Source of the DNA: Psychrilyobacter atlanticus DSM 19335
Lineage (GTDB): Bacteria; Fusobacteriota; Fusobacteriia; Fusobacteriales; Fusobacteriaceae
Assembly: GCF_000426625.1 (NCBI RefSeq)
Contig: NZ_KE384547.1
Location: forward strand, 1,603,159-1,667,158
Direction: 5' to 3'
Length of the DNA: 64,000 nucleotides
The notes below the pieces were generated by a model, which saw only the letters and a program-made list of their open reading frames with translations, made no database searches and was not told where the DNA came from. Positions within the stretch are counted from its first letter, which is position 1, and every line of letters starts with the position of its first letter. This document shows, one piece after another, positions 38,922 through 48,765 of this stretch. The position numbers and the translations under genes were made by a program.

Positions 38922-40706
38922 TTACTTAGTCGCTTCTTCGTAAGTACTAGTTAGCGATAATTCTTCTAATTGATCTATATCTACATTTCCAGGAGCTTCA
39001 GTCAATAGACATTGACCTTTGTTAGTTACTGGGAATGGAATTACGTCTCTTATAGAGTCTTGCTTTAACATTGCCATTAACCATCTGTCCACACCAAATG
39101 CTAATCCGCCATGAGGAGGAGCACCATATTTAAATGCTTCTACGAAGAAACCAAATTTTTCATTGATTTCAGCTTCAGTTAATCCTAGTTGTTCAAATAC
39201 AACTTTTTGTACTTCTCTATCATGGATTCTGATACTTCCTCCACCAATTTCGAAACCATTTAAGATGATATCGTAAGAGTTAGTTCTTACTTTATCCATT
39301 TGATCTCCAGCCAAGAACATCTCCATATCTTCTTCTTTGATAGATGTGAATGGGTGATGCTGAGCCTTATATCTTTCTTCCTCTTCACTCCACTCAAACA
39401 TAGGGAAGTCTACTACCCATAGGAATTTATGACTATCTTTATTGATTAACCCTAATTCATTTCCTAATTTTAATCTAAGTGCTCCTAATCCTCCGTAAAC
39501 TACTTTTGCTTTATCAGCTAAGATTAATATTACATCTCCTACTTTTGCTCCTGTAGTTTCTAAGATTTGTGCCATCTCTTCTTCTGAGAAGAATTTAGCG
39601 ATTGGAGAGTTTACTCCCTCTTCAGTTACTTTGATCCAAGCTAAACCTTTAGCTCCGAAATAAGTTTTTGCATAAGTTTCTAAATCTCCTAAAACTTTTC
39701 TAGAGAAGTTAGTCGCTTGTCCTGGTGCTACGATAGCATTTACTATTCCACCTGAGTTGGCAGTTCCAGAGAACGCTTTAAACCCACACTCTTTCATTAT
39801 AGAAGTTAAGTCTTTTAACTCTACTCCAAATCTAACATCAGGTTTGTCAGAACCAAATCTGCTCATAGCCTCATGGTATGGCATTTTTTCGAATGAATAG
39901 TTAGCCTCTTCACCAGTTACTCTAGTGAATACTTTCTTACATAATCCTTCTACATATTCCATTACTTCATCCATTGTTACAAATGACATTTCCATGTCTA
40001 ATTGTAAGAATTCTAATTGTCTGTCTGCTCTTAAATCTTCATCTCTGAAACATTTAGCAATTTGGAAATACTTTTCTACTCCACCAATCATTAATAATTG
40101 CTTGAATAATTGTGGTGATTGAGGTAATGCATGGAATTTACCTTTGTTCATTCTACTTGGTACCAAGAAATCTCTAGCTCCTTCAGGAGTTGATTTAGTT
40201 AATAGAGGAGTATCTACTTCGATAAATTCACTGTCATCCATAAATCTTCTAATAGCCATCATCATATCATGTCTTTTTCTGATATTATTCATCATAGCAG
40301 GTCTTCTTATATCTAAATATCTATATTTTAATCTTAAATTTTCGTTTACATTAGCATCATCTGATATTTCAAATGGTAATACTTCTGCTGAGTTTAATAC
40401 TTCTATGTTCGTGATGAATACTTCTACATCTCCAGTAGCCATCTTGTCATTTTTAGAAAATCTTTCCTTTACTTCTCCAGTTACTTTGATTACATATTCA
40501 CTTCTAACTTTAGATATTATTTCTTTCATCTCTTCAGTAGCATCTTGAGGAACTACTATTTGAGTTACTCCCTCTCTATCTCTAAGGTCGATAAAAGTTA
40601 ATCCTCCTAAGTCTCTCTTAGTTGCTACCCAACCAGATAAAGTTACTACTTCACCGATATTTTCTGCTCTTAATTCTCCCAATTTATGGGTTCTATACAT
40701 ATTCAT
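38922..40706 (-). CDS. aspS: Aspartyl-tRNA synthetase
   Basis: A 594-residue class II synthetase of the bacterial AspRS type. It has the N-terminal OB-fold anticodon domain ([20 protein letters not shown]), class II motif 2 ([14 protein letters not shown]), a bacterial GAD insertion (about 280-420), and motif 3 at the end ([15 protein letters not shown]). It charges tRNA-Asp. GAGGTG precedes ATG 40706; a second ATG two codons later is possible. It follows hisS in the usual hisS-aspS order, but 579 bases away, with repeats in between, so it likely has its own promoter. Confidence 0.97.
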   Translation of the reverse strand: MNMYRTHKLGELRAENIGEVVTLSGWVATKRDLGGLTFIDLRDREGVTQIVVPQDATEEMKEIISKVRSEYVIKVTGEVKERFSKNDKMATGDVEVFITNIEVLNSAEVLPFEISDDANVNENLRLKYRYLDIRRPAMMNNIRKRHDMMMAIRRFMDDSEFIEVDTPLLTKSTPEGARDFLVPSRMNKGKFHALPQSPQLFKQLLMIGGVEKYFQIAKCFRDEDLRADRQLEFLQLDMEMSFVTMDEVMEYVEGLCKKVFTRVTGEEANYSFEKMPYHEAMSRFGSDKPDVRFGVELKDLTSIMKECGFKAFSGTANSGGIVNAIVAPGQATNFSRKVLGDLETYAKTYFGAKGLAWIKVTEEGVNSPIAKFFSEEEMAQILETTGAKVGDVILILADKAKVVYGGLGALRLKLGNELGLINKDSHKFLWVVDFPMFEWSEEEERYKAQHHPFTSIKEEDMEMFLAGDQMDKVRTNSYDIILNGFEIGGGSIRIHDREVQKVVFEQLGLTEAEINEKFGFFVEAFKYGAPPHGGLAFGVDRWLMAMLKQDSIRDVIPFPVTNKGQCLLTEAPGNVDIDQLEELSLTSTYEEATK

Positions 40707-40776
40707 CTTTACACCTCTATTTATATAAAATATTTTTATTTATTGACACACACTACATGTCTAACTTTAAAACTTT

Positions 40777-41000
40777 TTTTGTCACGAATTAATAAACTCT
40801 CTCAACGCAGAGACACAGTGGTCTCCGAGGTTCGCAGAGTTAAATCTTTTTTTGCCACTAATTTACACTGATTTTAACTAATCTATAAGATCCTACTGTT
40901 CCGCACAGAAGTTTTTTTCTTGGTTTAAAACGAAGTTTATAGTCGTTCTACTTCAGCAGTACTTTTTCTACAATGACAATCGTGTTTTACTAAACTAAGA
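40777..41000. repeat. Degenerate dispersed intergenic repeat, copy 2
   Basis: Parts shared in order with copy 1 are AACGCAGAGACACAG, TTTTTTTGCCAC and a block (40912-40956) with CTTGGTTTAAAACGAAGTTT and ATAGTCGTTCTACTTCAGC. Orientation is the same as copy 1, so the two copies flank aspS as direct repeats. Confidence 0.65.
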
Positions 41001-41100
41001 CAATTATAAATCTTCTTGAACTTTTATGTCTCGTTTTCTTTCAAGAGAAAAGAGACCCGTATTAAAGATGGAATCTTTAGAACTTTTTTCACAATTTAAT

Positions 41101-41137
41101 TCCCTTGGTTACTTTCTCTTGAAAAAAAGTAACCAAA
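41101..41137. repeat. Inverted repeat CTTGGTTACTTT...AAAGTAACCAAAG
   Basis: CCTTGGTTACTTT (41103-41115) and AAAGTAACCAAAG (41125-41137) form a stem with a nine-base loop. GGTTACTTT palindromes of this kind are common in intergenic repeats. No long T run follows on either strand. Confidence 0.6.
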
Positions 41138-41285
41138 GTTCAAGACTATATAAAAATTATTATTCCATACTCAATAAAATTATAAAAAATCGAATTGATT
41201 GTACATACTCTTGTAAGTCATCGAATATTTTTATAAATTTTATTTTCATATTTCACTTTACATAATTTTTATAATGTCGCTTTTT

Positions 41286-42566
41286 CTATAGATTAATAAA
41301 GTCTTTCTTTACTTCATTATTTTTGTTATTCACTTTTTCTAACAACTCTTCAAACTTTACTACTTCTACATCTCTGCTACTTAATTCTTTCAATCCTAAT
41401 GTTTTATTAGCTTTTGAATCAACATCTATAATTAGTTCCCTTTTAGCTCCTAATTTAAATGCTTTTTTTCTATGAGCATTGGCAGATTTTGGTGCATATT
41501 CAATATAAACTTTTACTCCATTATCTCTTAATTTATTAGCTACTAAGAAAGCATAATCTATATTTTCTTCTCCCATCCAGCTTACATATACATCAGGAGT
41601 ATTTATGATCTTATCTTCTCCTAACAACATCATCAATCTATCTAGGCCCGATCCAAATCCTACTGCTGGAACTTCCTTATCTCCTAATTGCTTGATTAAG
41701 TTATCATATCTTCCGCCACCTAGGACAGTTCCTTGAGATCCTAATTTTTCAGTTATAATTTCAAATACTGTACTTGAGTAGTAATCTAATCCTCTAACTA
41801 ATCTTGGGTTCTCTATATATTCTACACCAAACATGTCTAAGTATTCTTTTACAGTGTCATAATGCGTCTTCTCTTCAGCGTTCAAGTTATCAGGTAACAT
41901 TGGAGCGTCTATTGTTAGTTCTTGACACCCTTTATTTTTACAGTCTAAAACTCTAAGAGGGTTAGCTTCATATCTAGTCTGACAGTCAGCACATAGTCCG
42001 TCTTTTTTAGGAGTAAGATAATTTACTAAAATATCTCTATATTTTGCTCTTGTTTCATTTCCTCCTACAGAGTTTATGTTAACTTTTAGATCTTCTATCC
42101 CTAATTTTTCCATCAGTCTATATCCCATAGATATCACTTCAGCATCTGCCATTGGTGATGCATTTCCTAAGATTTCTACACCTACTTGATAAAACTCTCT
42201 ATATCTTCCTGCCTGTGGTCTCTCATATCTGAACATATTATTGATATAATAATATTTAGTCAGATCTTCCTTTCCATAGGTCTTATTTTCTAAATACGAT
42301 CTTACTACTGGAGCTGTTCCTTCCGGTCTTAGAGTGATACTTCTATCTCCACGGTCAGAAAATGTGTACATCTCCTTGTCTACGATATCTGTTCCCTCTC
42401 CTATTCCTCTTTTGAATAAGTCTGTAGATTCAAATGTAGGAGTTATCATTCTACCAAAACCGTAATTTTCCAATAACTCTTTTGCTGTATCTTCTATAAA
42501 GTTAAATTTTAGAGCTTCTACATCATAGATATCTCTAGTTCCTCTCATTGCTTTTATCAATTTCAT
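41286..42566 (-). CDS. hisS: Histidyl-tRNA synthetase
   Basis: A 426-residue class II synthetase. Visible motifs are MRGTRDIYD at the start, class II motif 2 (FRYERPQAGRYREFYQ), the HisRS signature GLDYYSSTVFEI, motif 3 with GFGSGLDRL, and a C-terminal anticodon-binding domain (about 330-420). It charges tRNA-His. GAGGTG precedes the ATG, 22 bases after truB, so truB-hisS is one operon. No convincing terminator is visible after it. Confidence 0.97.
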   Translation of the reverse strand: MKLIKAMRGTRDIYDVEALKFNFIEDTAKELLENYGFGRMITPTFESTDLFKRGIGEGTDIVDKEMYTFSDRGDRSITLRPEGTAPVVRSYLENKTYGKEDLTKYYYINNMFRYERPQAGRYREFYQVGVEILGNASPMADAEVISMGYRLMEKLGIEDLKVNINSVGGNETRAKYRDILVNYLTPKKDGLCADCQTRYEANPLRVLDCKNKGCQELTIDAPMLPDNLNAEEKTHYDTVKEYLDMFGVEYIENPRLVRGLDYYSSTVFEIITEKLGSQGTVLGGGRYDNLIKQLGDKEVPAVGFGSGLDRLMMLLGEDKIINTPDVYVSWMGEENIDYAFLVANKLRDNGVKVYIEYAPKSANAHRKKAFKLGAKRELIIDVDSKANKTLGLKELSSRDVEVVKFEELLEKVNNKNNEVKKDFINL

Positions 42567-42588
42567 TCTTTCACCTCACAAATTTTGT

Positions 42589-43449
42589 CTAAAATACTTT
42601 CCAGCCTTTTAATCTATTATCAATAACTTCTCCTAAACCAACAAATTCTTTATCTACATAAATTCTATATCTGTCATTTGGTTTTTGGCATACTACTGTA
42701 TTTCCATTTAAAAATAATTTTATTTGTTTTTCATCTTTTAACTCTACTTTTTCAAAATTAAAACTGTCCTCTACACTGGTTACAAAAGAAAAGTCTTCAT
42801 TTTCTCCCATCTCTTCCATCTGCTCAATGGTAAATCCATCTTCTACCAGGTATTCTCCCACTTGAGTTCTTCTCAGTCCATTCATATGTGCATAGGTTTG
42901 AAGTTCTTCTCCCATATCAAATATTAATGATCTGATATAAGTTCCCTTAGATACTTCACAGTAAAGTTTCCCTGTCTGTGTTTCCTCATCAAATTCCATC
43001 AACTCTAACTTTGATATTACCACATCTCTGCTTTTTCTTTCAATCACTACCCCTTCACGAGCTAGTTCATAGAGTCTTTTTCCATTTACTTTAAGTGCCG
43101 AATACATAGGAGGAACTTGTTTTATCTCTCCTCTAAATTTAGATAATATATTCTTTACATCTTCACTTGTTACTTTAACATCACTTCTATCTATAACTTC
43201 CCCTTCAGTATCATAGGTATCTGTTTTTGACCCTAAAATAAAGTCAGCTATATAGGTCTTTTCCTTAGCTTCTATTACATTAGCCAGTTTAGTAGCCCTT
43301 CCAAGACAAATTACAAGTACCCCTGTTGCCAGTGGATCTAAAGTCCCAGTATGTCCTATTTTTTTCATATTTAATATTCTTTTTAGTTTTCTAATCACAT
43401 CAAAGGAAGTATATCCTTTGGGTTTATCTACATTAATTAATCCATTCAA
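42589..43449 (-). CDS. truB: tRNA pseudouridine-55 synthase TruB
   Basis: A 286-residue protein that makes pseudouridine 55 in the T loop of tRNAs. The opening GLINVDKPKGYTSFDVI and catalytic Asp38 in GHTGTLDPLATGVL are diagnostic; later YSALKVNGKRLYELAR and the KGTYIRSLIFDMG motif agree. A short C-terminal extension fits the bacterial type. Downstream, hisS and aspS make this a small tRNA-related gene group with a promoter at 43483-43511. Confidence 0.96.
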   Translation of the reverse strand: MNGLINVDKPKGYTSFDVIRKLKRILNMKKIGHTGTLDPLATGVLVICLGRATKLANVIEAKEKTYIADFILGSKTDTYDTEGEVIDRSDVKVTSEDVKNILSKFRGEIKQVPPMYSALKVNGKRLYELAREGVVIERKSRDVVISKLELMEFDEETQTGKLYCEVSKGTYIRSLIFDMGEELQTYAHMNGLRRTQVGEYLVEDGFTIEQMEEMGENEDFSFVTSVEDSFNFEKVELKDEKQIKLFLNGNTVVCQKPNDRYRIYVDKEFVGLGEVIDNRLKGWKVF

Positions 43450-43482
43450 TTTTATTCACCCTATATTATTTATTTTCATAAC

Positions 43483-43511
43483 AGTATATCATATTTACTG
43501 GCCTTAAACAA
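43483..43511 (-). promoter_or_regulatory. Promoter of truB-hisS
   Basis: On the minus strand TTGTTT (43511-43506), 17 bases, TATACT (43488-43483), 33 bases before the truB ATG. The rest of the gap to 43731 is AT-rich with nothing recognised. Confidence 0.6.
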
Positions 43512-43731
43512 TCTGAGAAATTCTTATTTACCACTAACCTTCTGCCTTTTTTAAACAACTAATGTAACTAATTATCTCAAATCAAAGTCAAAACCTCTCT
43601 ATCATGAATTACACCACTCCTAACAAACAGAACTATTTTTATTTTTAAATTCTATTTAACTTGTTTTTCATCCATATATGCTTCAGTATCCGCGCTCTAC
43701 TTTTTTATTCTATTAATTCTGTTCCTCGGCG

Positions 43732-44361
43732 TTATTCTTGGTTTAATTTTAACTTTGAAAGGTATTCCTCCACATCATACTTTACCTCTGTCAATCTACT
43801 GTTCCCCATTTCAGACTCTATCCCAACGATCCCCAGTCCACGAGCAAAATAGATATAATATTCAGATCCATCTTTTCTATATCTTAATTTCACTGCCTCT
43901 ATCTCTTTCCCCATCAATTCTATCTTTTCATCTACAGATAAGATCTTATATGTAGATTTGTCATCGTTTATCCAAGAAATACCTTTTTTTATAGGTGATC
44001 TGAGTAAGATCAAATTATTGTTTGATTTCTCATCTATATAATTATCTTTTAATTGATCCGTTTCCCCTTCTCTATATACCAACATGTAGCCATCTTTATT
44101 TACACGATAAACAGCAGCTCCCATAGTAGCAGTATCCATAGTTTTTTTCTGATAAAATTCACCCTTTATCTTATCTATTATTTCTACACTTCCAGCTCCT
44201 TCAAATCCTCCATCAAAGATCTTAACCATAGGTTTATCCGGCATATAATCCCTTACCCCTACTTCCTTTGGTTGCTTTGAGTTTATTACATTAAACATTA
44301 AAAATATTACCGATATTAAAATTATTATCCTTATAGCTTTTTTATTTAATTTATGCTTCAT
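43732..44361 (-). CDS. Membrane-anchored protein of unknown function
   Basis: A 209-residue protein with one N-terminal helix (IRIIILISVIFLMFNVI, about 9-25) and an extracytoplasmic remainder with no cysteines. The rest is beta-rich: GGFEGAGSVEIIDKIKGEFY, GDTDQ-like polar loops, YRKDGSEYYIYFARGLGIVG. The final part, in which a charged strand is followed by a phrase like FARGLGIVG, recalls bacterial lipoproteins whose last strands report a converted value. I recognise no family. It lies after a nitroreductase gene in a co-directional group with a spherulin-4-like gene. Confidence 0.65.
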   Translation of the reverse strand: MKHKLNKKAIRIIILISVIFLMFNVINSKQPKEVGVRDYMPDKPMVKIFDGGFEGAGSVEIIDKIKGEFYQKKTMDTATMGAAVYRVNKDGYMLVYREGETDQLKDNYIDEKSNNNLILLRSPIKKGISWINDDKSTYKILSVDEKIELMGKEIEAVKLRYRKDGSEYYIYFARGLGIVGIESEMGNSRLTEVKYDVEEYLSKLKLNQE

Positions 44362-44386
44362 AATTTAACCTCCATTTTTTTATTAT

Positions 44387-44409
44387 CAGGATACAACGTC
44401 ACGCTGCTT
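44387..44409 (-). repeat. Dispersed palindromic repeat, copy D (core only)
   Basis: Read on the minus strand, AGCAGCGTGACGTTGTATCC begins directly after the TAA stop (44412-44410) of the nitroreductase gene, in the same direction as that gene. Confidence 0.7.
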
Positions 44410-44973
44410 TTATTTTATCCTATTATAGCTGCCCTTTCTTGGTTGTGATTTCAATTTTTCCTTAGCTGGATACCCAAGCACTATCCCATGATGCAGAGTA
44501 TAACCATTCGGTATCTTCAGCAATTTTGCGTACTCTTCATGTTTTTCACCACTACTCTCAAATAGTTTATTGATAAATCCAATCCAGCAGCTCCCGATAC
44601 CGATACTTTCTGCTGCTAATCCCATATTTTGACTTACAGCTCCTAGATCATCAATTGGTGAAAATCCATTATCACTATAGGAAAGTAATATTAAAACTGG
44701 AGCATCATAAAACGCATCATATTTATCGTTATTGGCCCAGCCAAAATAAAGCGGATCTTCTATATTTTTACAGACTTCCTTTGTTTCAAAGTTTATCTTT
44801 TTCATTATCTCTTTATTTTCTACTATCGTAAAATGCCAAGGTTGTCTATTGTGTCCACTAGGAGCCCACATACCAGATTCAATTATTTTATTTAACTCCT
44901 CCTCTGTGATCATCTCTTTTTTATAGGATCTGGTGGTTCTTCTGTCTTTAATTATTTTTAAAATATCATTCAT
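44410..44973 (-). CDS. Nitroreductase-family flavoprotein, second paralogue
   Basis: A 187-residue FMN-dependent nitroreductase-type protein. RRTTRSYKKEMITEEELN opens it, APSGHNRQPWHFTIV binds FMN, and AAESIGIGSCWIGFI follows. It is clearly related to the protein at 15756-16322, with the same length and motif order. Substrate unknown; NAD(P)H-dependent reduction of nitro compounds, quinones or flavins is the family role. It begins 30 bases after the spherulin-4-like gene and ends exactly at a dispersed repeat. Confidence 0.9.
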   Translation of the reverse strand: MNDILKIIKDRRTTRSYKKEMITEEELNKIIESGMWAPSGHNRQPWHFTIVENKEIMKKINFETKEVCKNIEDPLYFGWANNDKYDAFYDAPVLILLSYSDNGFSPIDDLGAVSQNMGLAAESIGIGSCWIGFINKLFESSGEKHEEYAKLLKIPNGYTLHHGIVLGYPAKEKLKSQPRKGSYNRIK

Positions 44974-45003
44974 TATTCGTCCTCCATTATTTCTTACAGT
45001 ATA

Positions 45004-45753
45004 CTATAAGTCCTTCAAAAGTTTCAATGATATGGTATCCCAATTTTCAGAAGTTAAGTATATATAATTCAAATCATATTTTTTATATAATTTTTTTATT
45101 TCTTTTCCATCTATATCTTTAGGAGCTGTATGGAGTAAGATTCCTTTTTTCCCCTTACTTAGATTCATATTATTAAGGTAGTTAGTAGGAGATATAAATT
45201 TTTCATAGGTATTCTCAAAAATTATCATAATCACCCCGTCTTTTAAGAATTTTTCATAATCTTCATCTATATATCCTGCATTGGTCACGATAATTTGGTC
45301 TTCTATATACTCATAGTAATCCTGATATTTTTTTATCAGCCTTTCACAGTTGCCACTGCAGCTCCCCATCCCTTCATCTAAAAATATCCCGTCTATATTC
45401 CATTTATCCCTCCAAAGGTCTATATCTTTCCTTACTTCCCTTTGTCCCCTTTCTCCATAACCCGTAGACACATACCCAATCACTTTCCCACCATTATCTT
45501 GTATCCGTTTTATTTTCTCCTCTAACTTTTCAAAATAATATTCATTCTCCTCCCTGCTTATAGGCCCATTATTTGGGTTAACTATTGTTATCACCTTGTT
45601 TTTCTTTGAAAATTCAGCTATCCCATCAAAACCAATATCAAATTTCTCTCCTAACGGTATATATGCAGGAATTATATAGCTATACTTTTTAGGTCTCAGC
45701 CAAAACATTATTACTATACCAAATATAAAGGCAATTATAAATAAATTTCTCAT
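45004..45753 (-). CDS. Spherulin-4-like (spherulation-specific family 4) protein
   Basis: A 249-residue protein with an N-terminal membrane or signal helix (LFIIAFIFGIVIMFWL) and a TIM-barrel-like domain. YIIPAYIPLGEKF, ITIVNPNNGP, VIGYVSTGYGERG and WNIDGIFLDEGMGSC match the order of motifs in spherulation-specific family 4, related to GH114/GH135-like glycosidases. The conserved Asp and Glu of the FLDE segment would be the candidate active site. It is probably displayed outside the membrane; a polysaccharide target is possible by analogy to related galactosaminidases. The function is not established from sequence. Confidence 0.75.
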   Translation of the reverse strand: MRNLFIIAFIFGIVIMFWLRPKKYSYIIPAYIPLGEKFDIGFDGIAEFSKKNKVITIVNPNNGPISREENEYYFEKLEEKIKRIQDNGGKVIGYVSTGYGERGQREVRKDIDLWRDKWNIDGIFLDEGMGSCSGNCERLIKKYQDYYEYIEDQIIVTNAGYIDEDYEKFLKDGVIMIIFENTYEKFISPTNYLNNMNLSKGKKGILLHTAPKDIDGKEIKKLYKKYDLNYIYLTSENWDTISLKLLKDL

Positions 45754-45821
45754 CCTCTCCTCCTATATTTTTTCTCAAACTTAGATGGCAATCTGTCGAT
45801 TGTCTCAATAATTTTTTCCAT

Positions 45822-45855
45822 AAAAAAATAGTAGAGATCTCTCCCTACTATCTTT
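45822..45855 (-). terminator. Terminator after the TldD/TldE pair
   Basis: On the minus strand ATAGTAG pairs with CTACTAT across GGAGAGATCT, then TTTTTTT. Confidence 0.8.
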
Positions 45856-45960
45856 TATATACCCTATAATTCTTTTATTCCTTGCTCTCAATCATTTATA
45901 TCTGTCTAAATTCACTTTTCACCTATTTCTCCCTTTAATTTTAAAATCACGTAGATATTT

Positions 45961-47289
45961 TTATTTCCCCGATATACTCAATTCATTTATAAATAGTGAT
46001 GGTGAACCTACTCCAGAGCCTCCATACTTAAAATCATCCCCAAGGTCATTTACATCCTTTAACAACTCAAAGAAGTTTCCTGCAACGGTTATTAGATTAA
46101 CAGGTCGGTCTAACTTCCCACCTTTAATTAAAAATCCACCTGCCTGTAAGGAAAAGTCCCCGGTAACCGGGTTTAATCCTGCATGAATTCCCGATAGATC
46201 ATCTATATAGATCCCATCTTCTACCTTGGCAGTCAACTCCTCCAAGGATAGTTCTCCGTTTTCAATTGAAAAATTAGTTGGTTTAACTGCCACCAATCCT
46301 TTAAACCCTCCTTTAAATCCATTCCCTGTACTCTCTACACCATCTTTTTCAGCTGTTTTTCTATTGTGTAGGAACGTCTTTAATACCCCATCTTCTACGA
46401 CAATTTTATTGGATGAAGCTACTCCCTCGTCATCAAATGCCGTTGAATTAGGACCAAAATCCACTAGCGGTTTATCAACTATAGTAATGTTTTTAGAAAA
46501 AATATTGCTTTCCACCTTTCCCTCTAACATAGACAATCCTTTTTGGACATTTTCAGCTGAAAAACTAGAACTCATTACCTCCAATAGATCAGCCGCAACT
46601 TCATTCGAAAGGATAGTTTTATACTTGCCAGAATCAGCTTTCTCTGCACCTAATTTATTTGTTGCATTTAAAGCTACCTTTTCAGCAAATTTTTCTACGT
46701 CAATACTGTTAATATCATTTGTTAAGATGAAATCTCCACCTGTTGTGACTTCATCACCTTTTTTAGTAGCAGCATAACAATAGACCAAAATAGAATTATC
46801 TTTTTTATCTAAATTTAAATTCTTAGAGTTAACTATCACAGTTTCTGTTTCACTCTCAACGAAAACCAACGCCTGAATAGTATCTATATTTTTATAACTC
46901 CTTACTTTTTCATCTATTTTTTTTAACAATTCAATCTTAGCGGCAGTTTCTATGTTTTTTATATCTCCATTAAATGTTCTTACTTCTGGGTATTCTTCAC
47001 TTCCTTCAAAGAGAGAAAACTCCTCATTTGTTTCTATAACCGAAGCATTTAATATTAATTGATCTAATAACTTTACTGCTTTTTCTTCCGATATCTCTTC
47101 AGTATACACAGAACCTGCTTTCCCATTATATTTTCCCTTTAATGAAATTCCTGAAACATCCGAAACTTTATATTCTTCTACTGCGGAATCAAATAATTTA
47201 ATTGAAGTAGAACCGCTTCTAGAAAAATAAACTTCCAACTCCTCTATTTTTTTTTCCTTAGCTATATTAAATAAATTAGTGTAATTCAT
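45961..47289 (-). CDS. TldE/PmbA-family metalloprotease subunit
   Basis: A 442-residue protein of the TldD/PmbA family, lacking the HExxxH motif and thus the TldE (PmbA) partner. Recognisable parts are LFDSAVEEYKVSD, the late VEDGIYIDDLSGIHAGLNPV and VTGDFSLQAGGFLI, then GSGVGSPSLFINELSISG. With TldD it forms a heterodimeric protease that trims or cleaves unfolded or modified peptides, such as microcin precursors or the CcdA antitoxin. The ATG follows the tldD stop by two bases, so they are coupled. The target here is unknown. Confidence 0.9.
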   Translation of the reverse strand: MNYTNLFNIAKEKKIEELEVYFSRSGSTSIKLFDSAVEEYKVSDVSGISLKGKYNGKAGSVYTEEISEEKAVKLLDQLILNASVIETNEEFSLFEGSEEYPEVRTFNGDIKNIETAAKIELLKKIDEKVRSYKNIDTIQALVFVESETETVIVNSKNLNLDKKDNSILVYCYAATKKGDEVTTGGDFILTNDINSIDVEKFAEKVALNATNKLGAEKADSGKYKTILSNEVAADLLEVMSSSFSAENVQKGLSMLEGKVESNIFSKNITIVDKPLVDFGPNSTAFDDEGVASSNKIVVEDGVLKTFLHNRKTAEKDGVESTGNGFKGGFKGLVAVKPTNFSIENGELSLEELTAKVEDGIYIDDLSGIHAGLNPVTGDFSLQAGGFLIKGGKLDRPVNLITVAGNFFELLKDVNDLGDDFKYGGSGVGSPSLFINELSISGK

Positions 47290-47291
47290 AA

Positions 47292-48677
47292 TTATTTTTT
47301 CCCTCCTACTGTGATAGATGAAACTCTTATTCTAGGCTGACCTACATCAGCTGGGATAGTTCCACTTACTGATCCGCACATCCCTTGAGCACAAGACAGG
47401 TTATCTCCTACCATATCGATCTTATGTAAAATTTTAGGACCGCTTCCAATTAATGTAGCACCCTTTACAGGAGTTGTAATCTTTCCATTTTCTATCAAAT
47501 AACCTTCCCTTACTGAGAAATTAAAATCTCCAGTTGTAGTGTCTACACTTCCTCCACCCATTGATTTTGCATATAATCCGAACTCTACGCCTTTTAACAT
47601 ATCCTCTAAAGTAGAAGTTCCAGGTGCAATAAATGTATTTGTCATCCTAGAAGTAGGAGCGAATTTATACGATTGTCTTCTTCCAGAACCAGATGACTCT
47701 CCTTCCATCCTTCTAGCTCCTAATCTATCTATCATATACCCCTGGAGTATTCCATCTTTTATCAGGATATTTTTTTGACCCCTATTACCTTCATCGTCGA
47801 TATTCATAGATCCCCATCCATTGGCGATAGTCCCATTATCGATGGCAGTCACACAGCTGCTGGCTACCTTCTCCCCAATCTTATCTGTAAATACAGACAA
47901 TTTTTTAGCTACAGATGTAGCTTCTAGTCCATGTCCACAAGCCTCATGGAATATTACTCCACCAAATCCATTTTCCATAATAACTATCATCTCTCTGCTG
48001 GGAGCATCATCAGCGGATAAAAGTGTTATAGCCTGCCTGGCTGCTTCCTTTGCAACTTCTACTACATCCACATCCTCACTATAAAATTCAAATCCTTTCT
48101 GTCCTCCTGGAGCAGATGAACCAGTTTGTACATTTTCTCCATCCTTTGCAATACAGCTTGTACTTATTCTAGTATGAACTCTGGTATCACTTGTATTTAA
48201 CCCTTCTGAATTGATTATTTTAATATTTTGTACAGTATCAAAGTACGATACTTCTACCTGTGTGATTTTTTCATCATATTCTCTGGCTGCCTTATCTATT
48301 TTTTTCAACAATGCAACCTTTTCTTCTACAGGTACTGTATCCGGCATCCTTTTGATCTCATGCTGATTTATTTCAGTTGTAGCTTCACCTATTCTCCCTT
48401 CTACCAAATCCTCTTTTTTCTCCAATGAATCAGCTAATTTTTTTGTGATCAAAAGTAAGTTCTCATCATTTAAATTATTTGTATACCCATAGACTACATT
48501 TGATCCGTCTAAAATCCTAATTCCAACTCCAAAATCATTTCCAGATAGAACTTTTTCTATCTTTTGTGATGATAGATTAAGTGAAAATGTGTCTTTCTCT
48601 TCAAAAAATATCTCTGCAAAGTCACCACTGACCAAAGCCGTTTTAAATATTTTTGCAACAACCTCTCTGTTTAACAT
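47292..48677 (-). CDS. tldD: TldD-family metalloprotease
   Basis: A 461-residue zinc protease with HEACGH (244-249), the HExxxH motif of TldD. The order of motifs is as in E. coli TldD: GFGGVIFHEACGHG, GSMNIDDEGN, TSRMTNTFIAPG, and a C-terminal GMCGSVSGTIPADVG that supplies a metal-binding Cys. It is the catalytic half of the TldD/TldE heterodimer, and its partner is encoded directly downstream. GGGAGG precedes the ATG. Confidence 0.94.
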   Translation of the reverse strand: MLNREVVAKIFKTALVSGDFAEIFFEEKDTFSLNLSSQKIEKVLSGNDFGVGIRILDGSNVVYGYTNNLNDENLLLITKKLADSLEKKEDLVEGRIGEATTEINQHEIKRMPDTVPVEEKVALLKKIDKAAREYDEKITQVEVSYFDTVQNIKIINSEGLNTSDTRVHTRISTSCIAKDGENVQTGSSAPGGQKGFEFYSEDVDVVEVAKEAARQAITLLSADDAPSREMIVIMENGFGGVIFHEACGHGLEATSVAKKLSVFTDKIGEKVASSCVTAIDNGTIANGWGSMNIDDEGNRGQKNILIKDGILQGYMIDRLGARRMEGESSGSGRRQSYKFAPTSRMTNTFIAPGTSTLEDMLKGVEFGLYAKSMGGGSVDTTTGDFNFSVREGYLIENGKITTPVKGATLIGSGPKILHKIDMVGDNLSCAQGMCGSVSGTIPADVGQPRIRVSSITVGGKK

Positions 48678-48723
48678 AATATTCCCTCCCTATTGATGTC
48701 TTGCTTAAAATTTTAATATTTAT

Positions 48724-48757
48724 AAAAAAAGGCAGTAGAGTTTCCCCCACCGCCTTT
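48724..48757 (-). terminator. Terminator after megL
   Basis: On the minus strand AAAGGCGGT pairs with ACTGCCTTT, followed by a T run. Confidence 0.8.
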
Positions 48758-48765
48758 GAATAATT

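Larger units (their letters stand above)
40707..41285. other. Gene-free gap with repeats between hisS and aspS
   Basis: hisS and aspS are normally adjacent; here 579 bases separate them. The gap contains a second copy of the degenerate repeat and an inverted repeat of the CTTGGTTACTTT type. A 79-codon plus-strand frame at 41026 falls wholly within this material and I do not accept it as a gene. The aspS promoter should lie near 40720-40790, but no clear boxes stand out. Confidence 0.6.

Noticed and set aside
41026-41265. 79-codon plus-strand frame between hisS and aspS
   Set aside because: It is made of repeat and hairpin sequence, with no family match and no convincing ribosome site.
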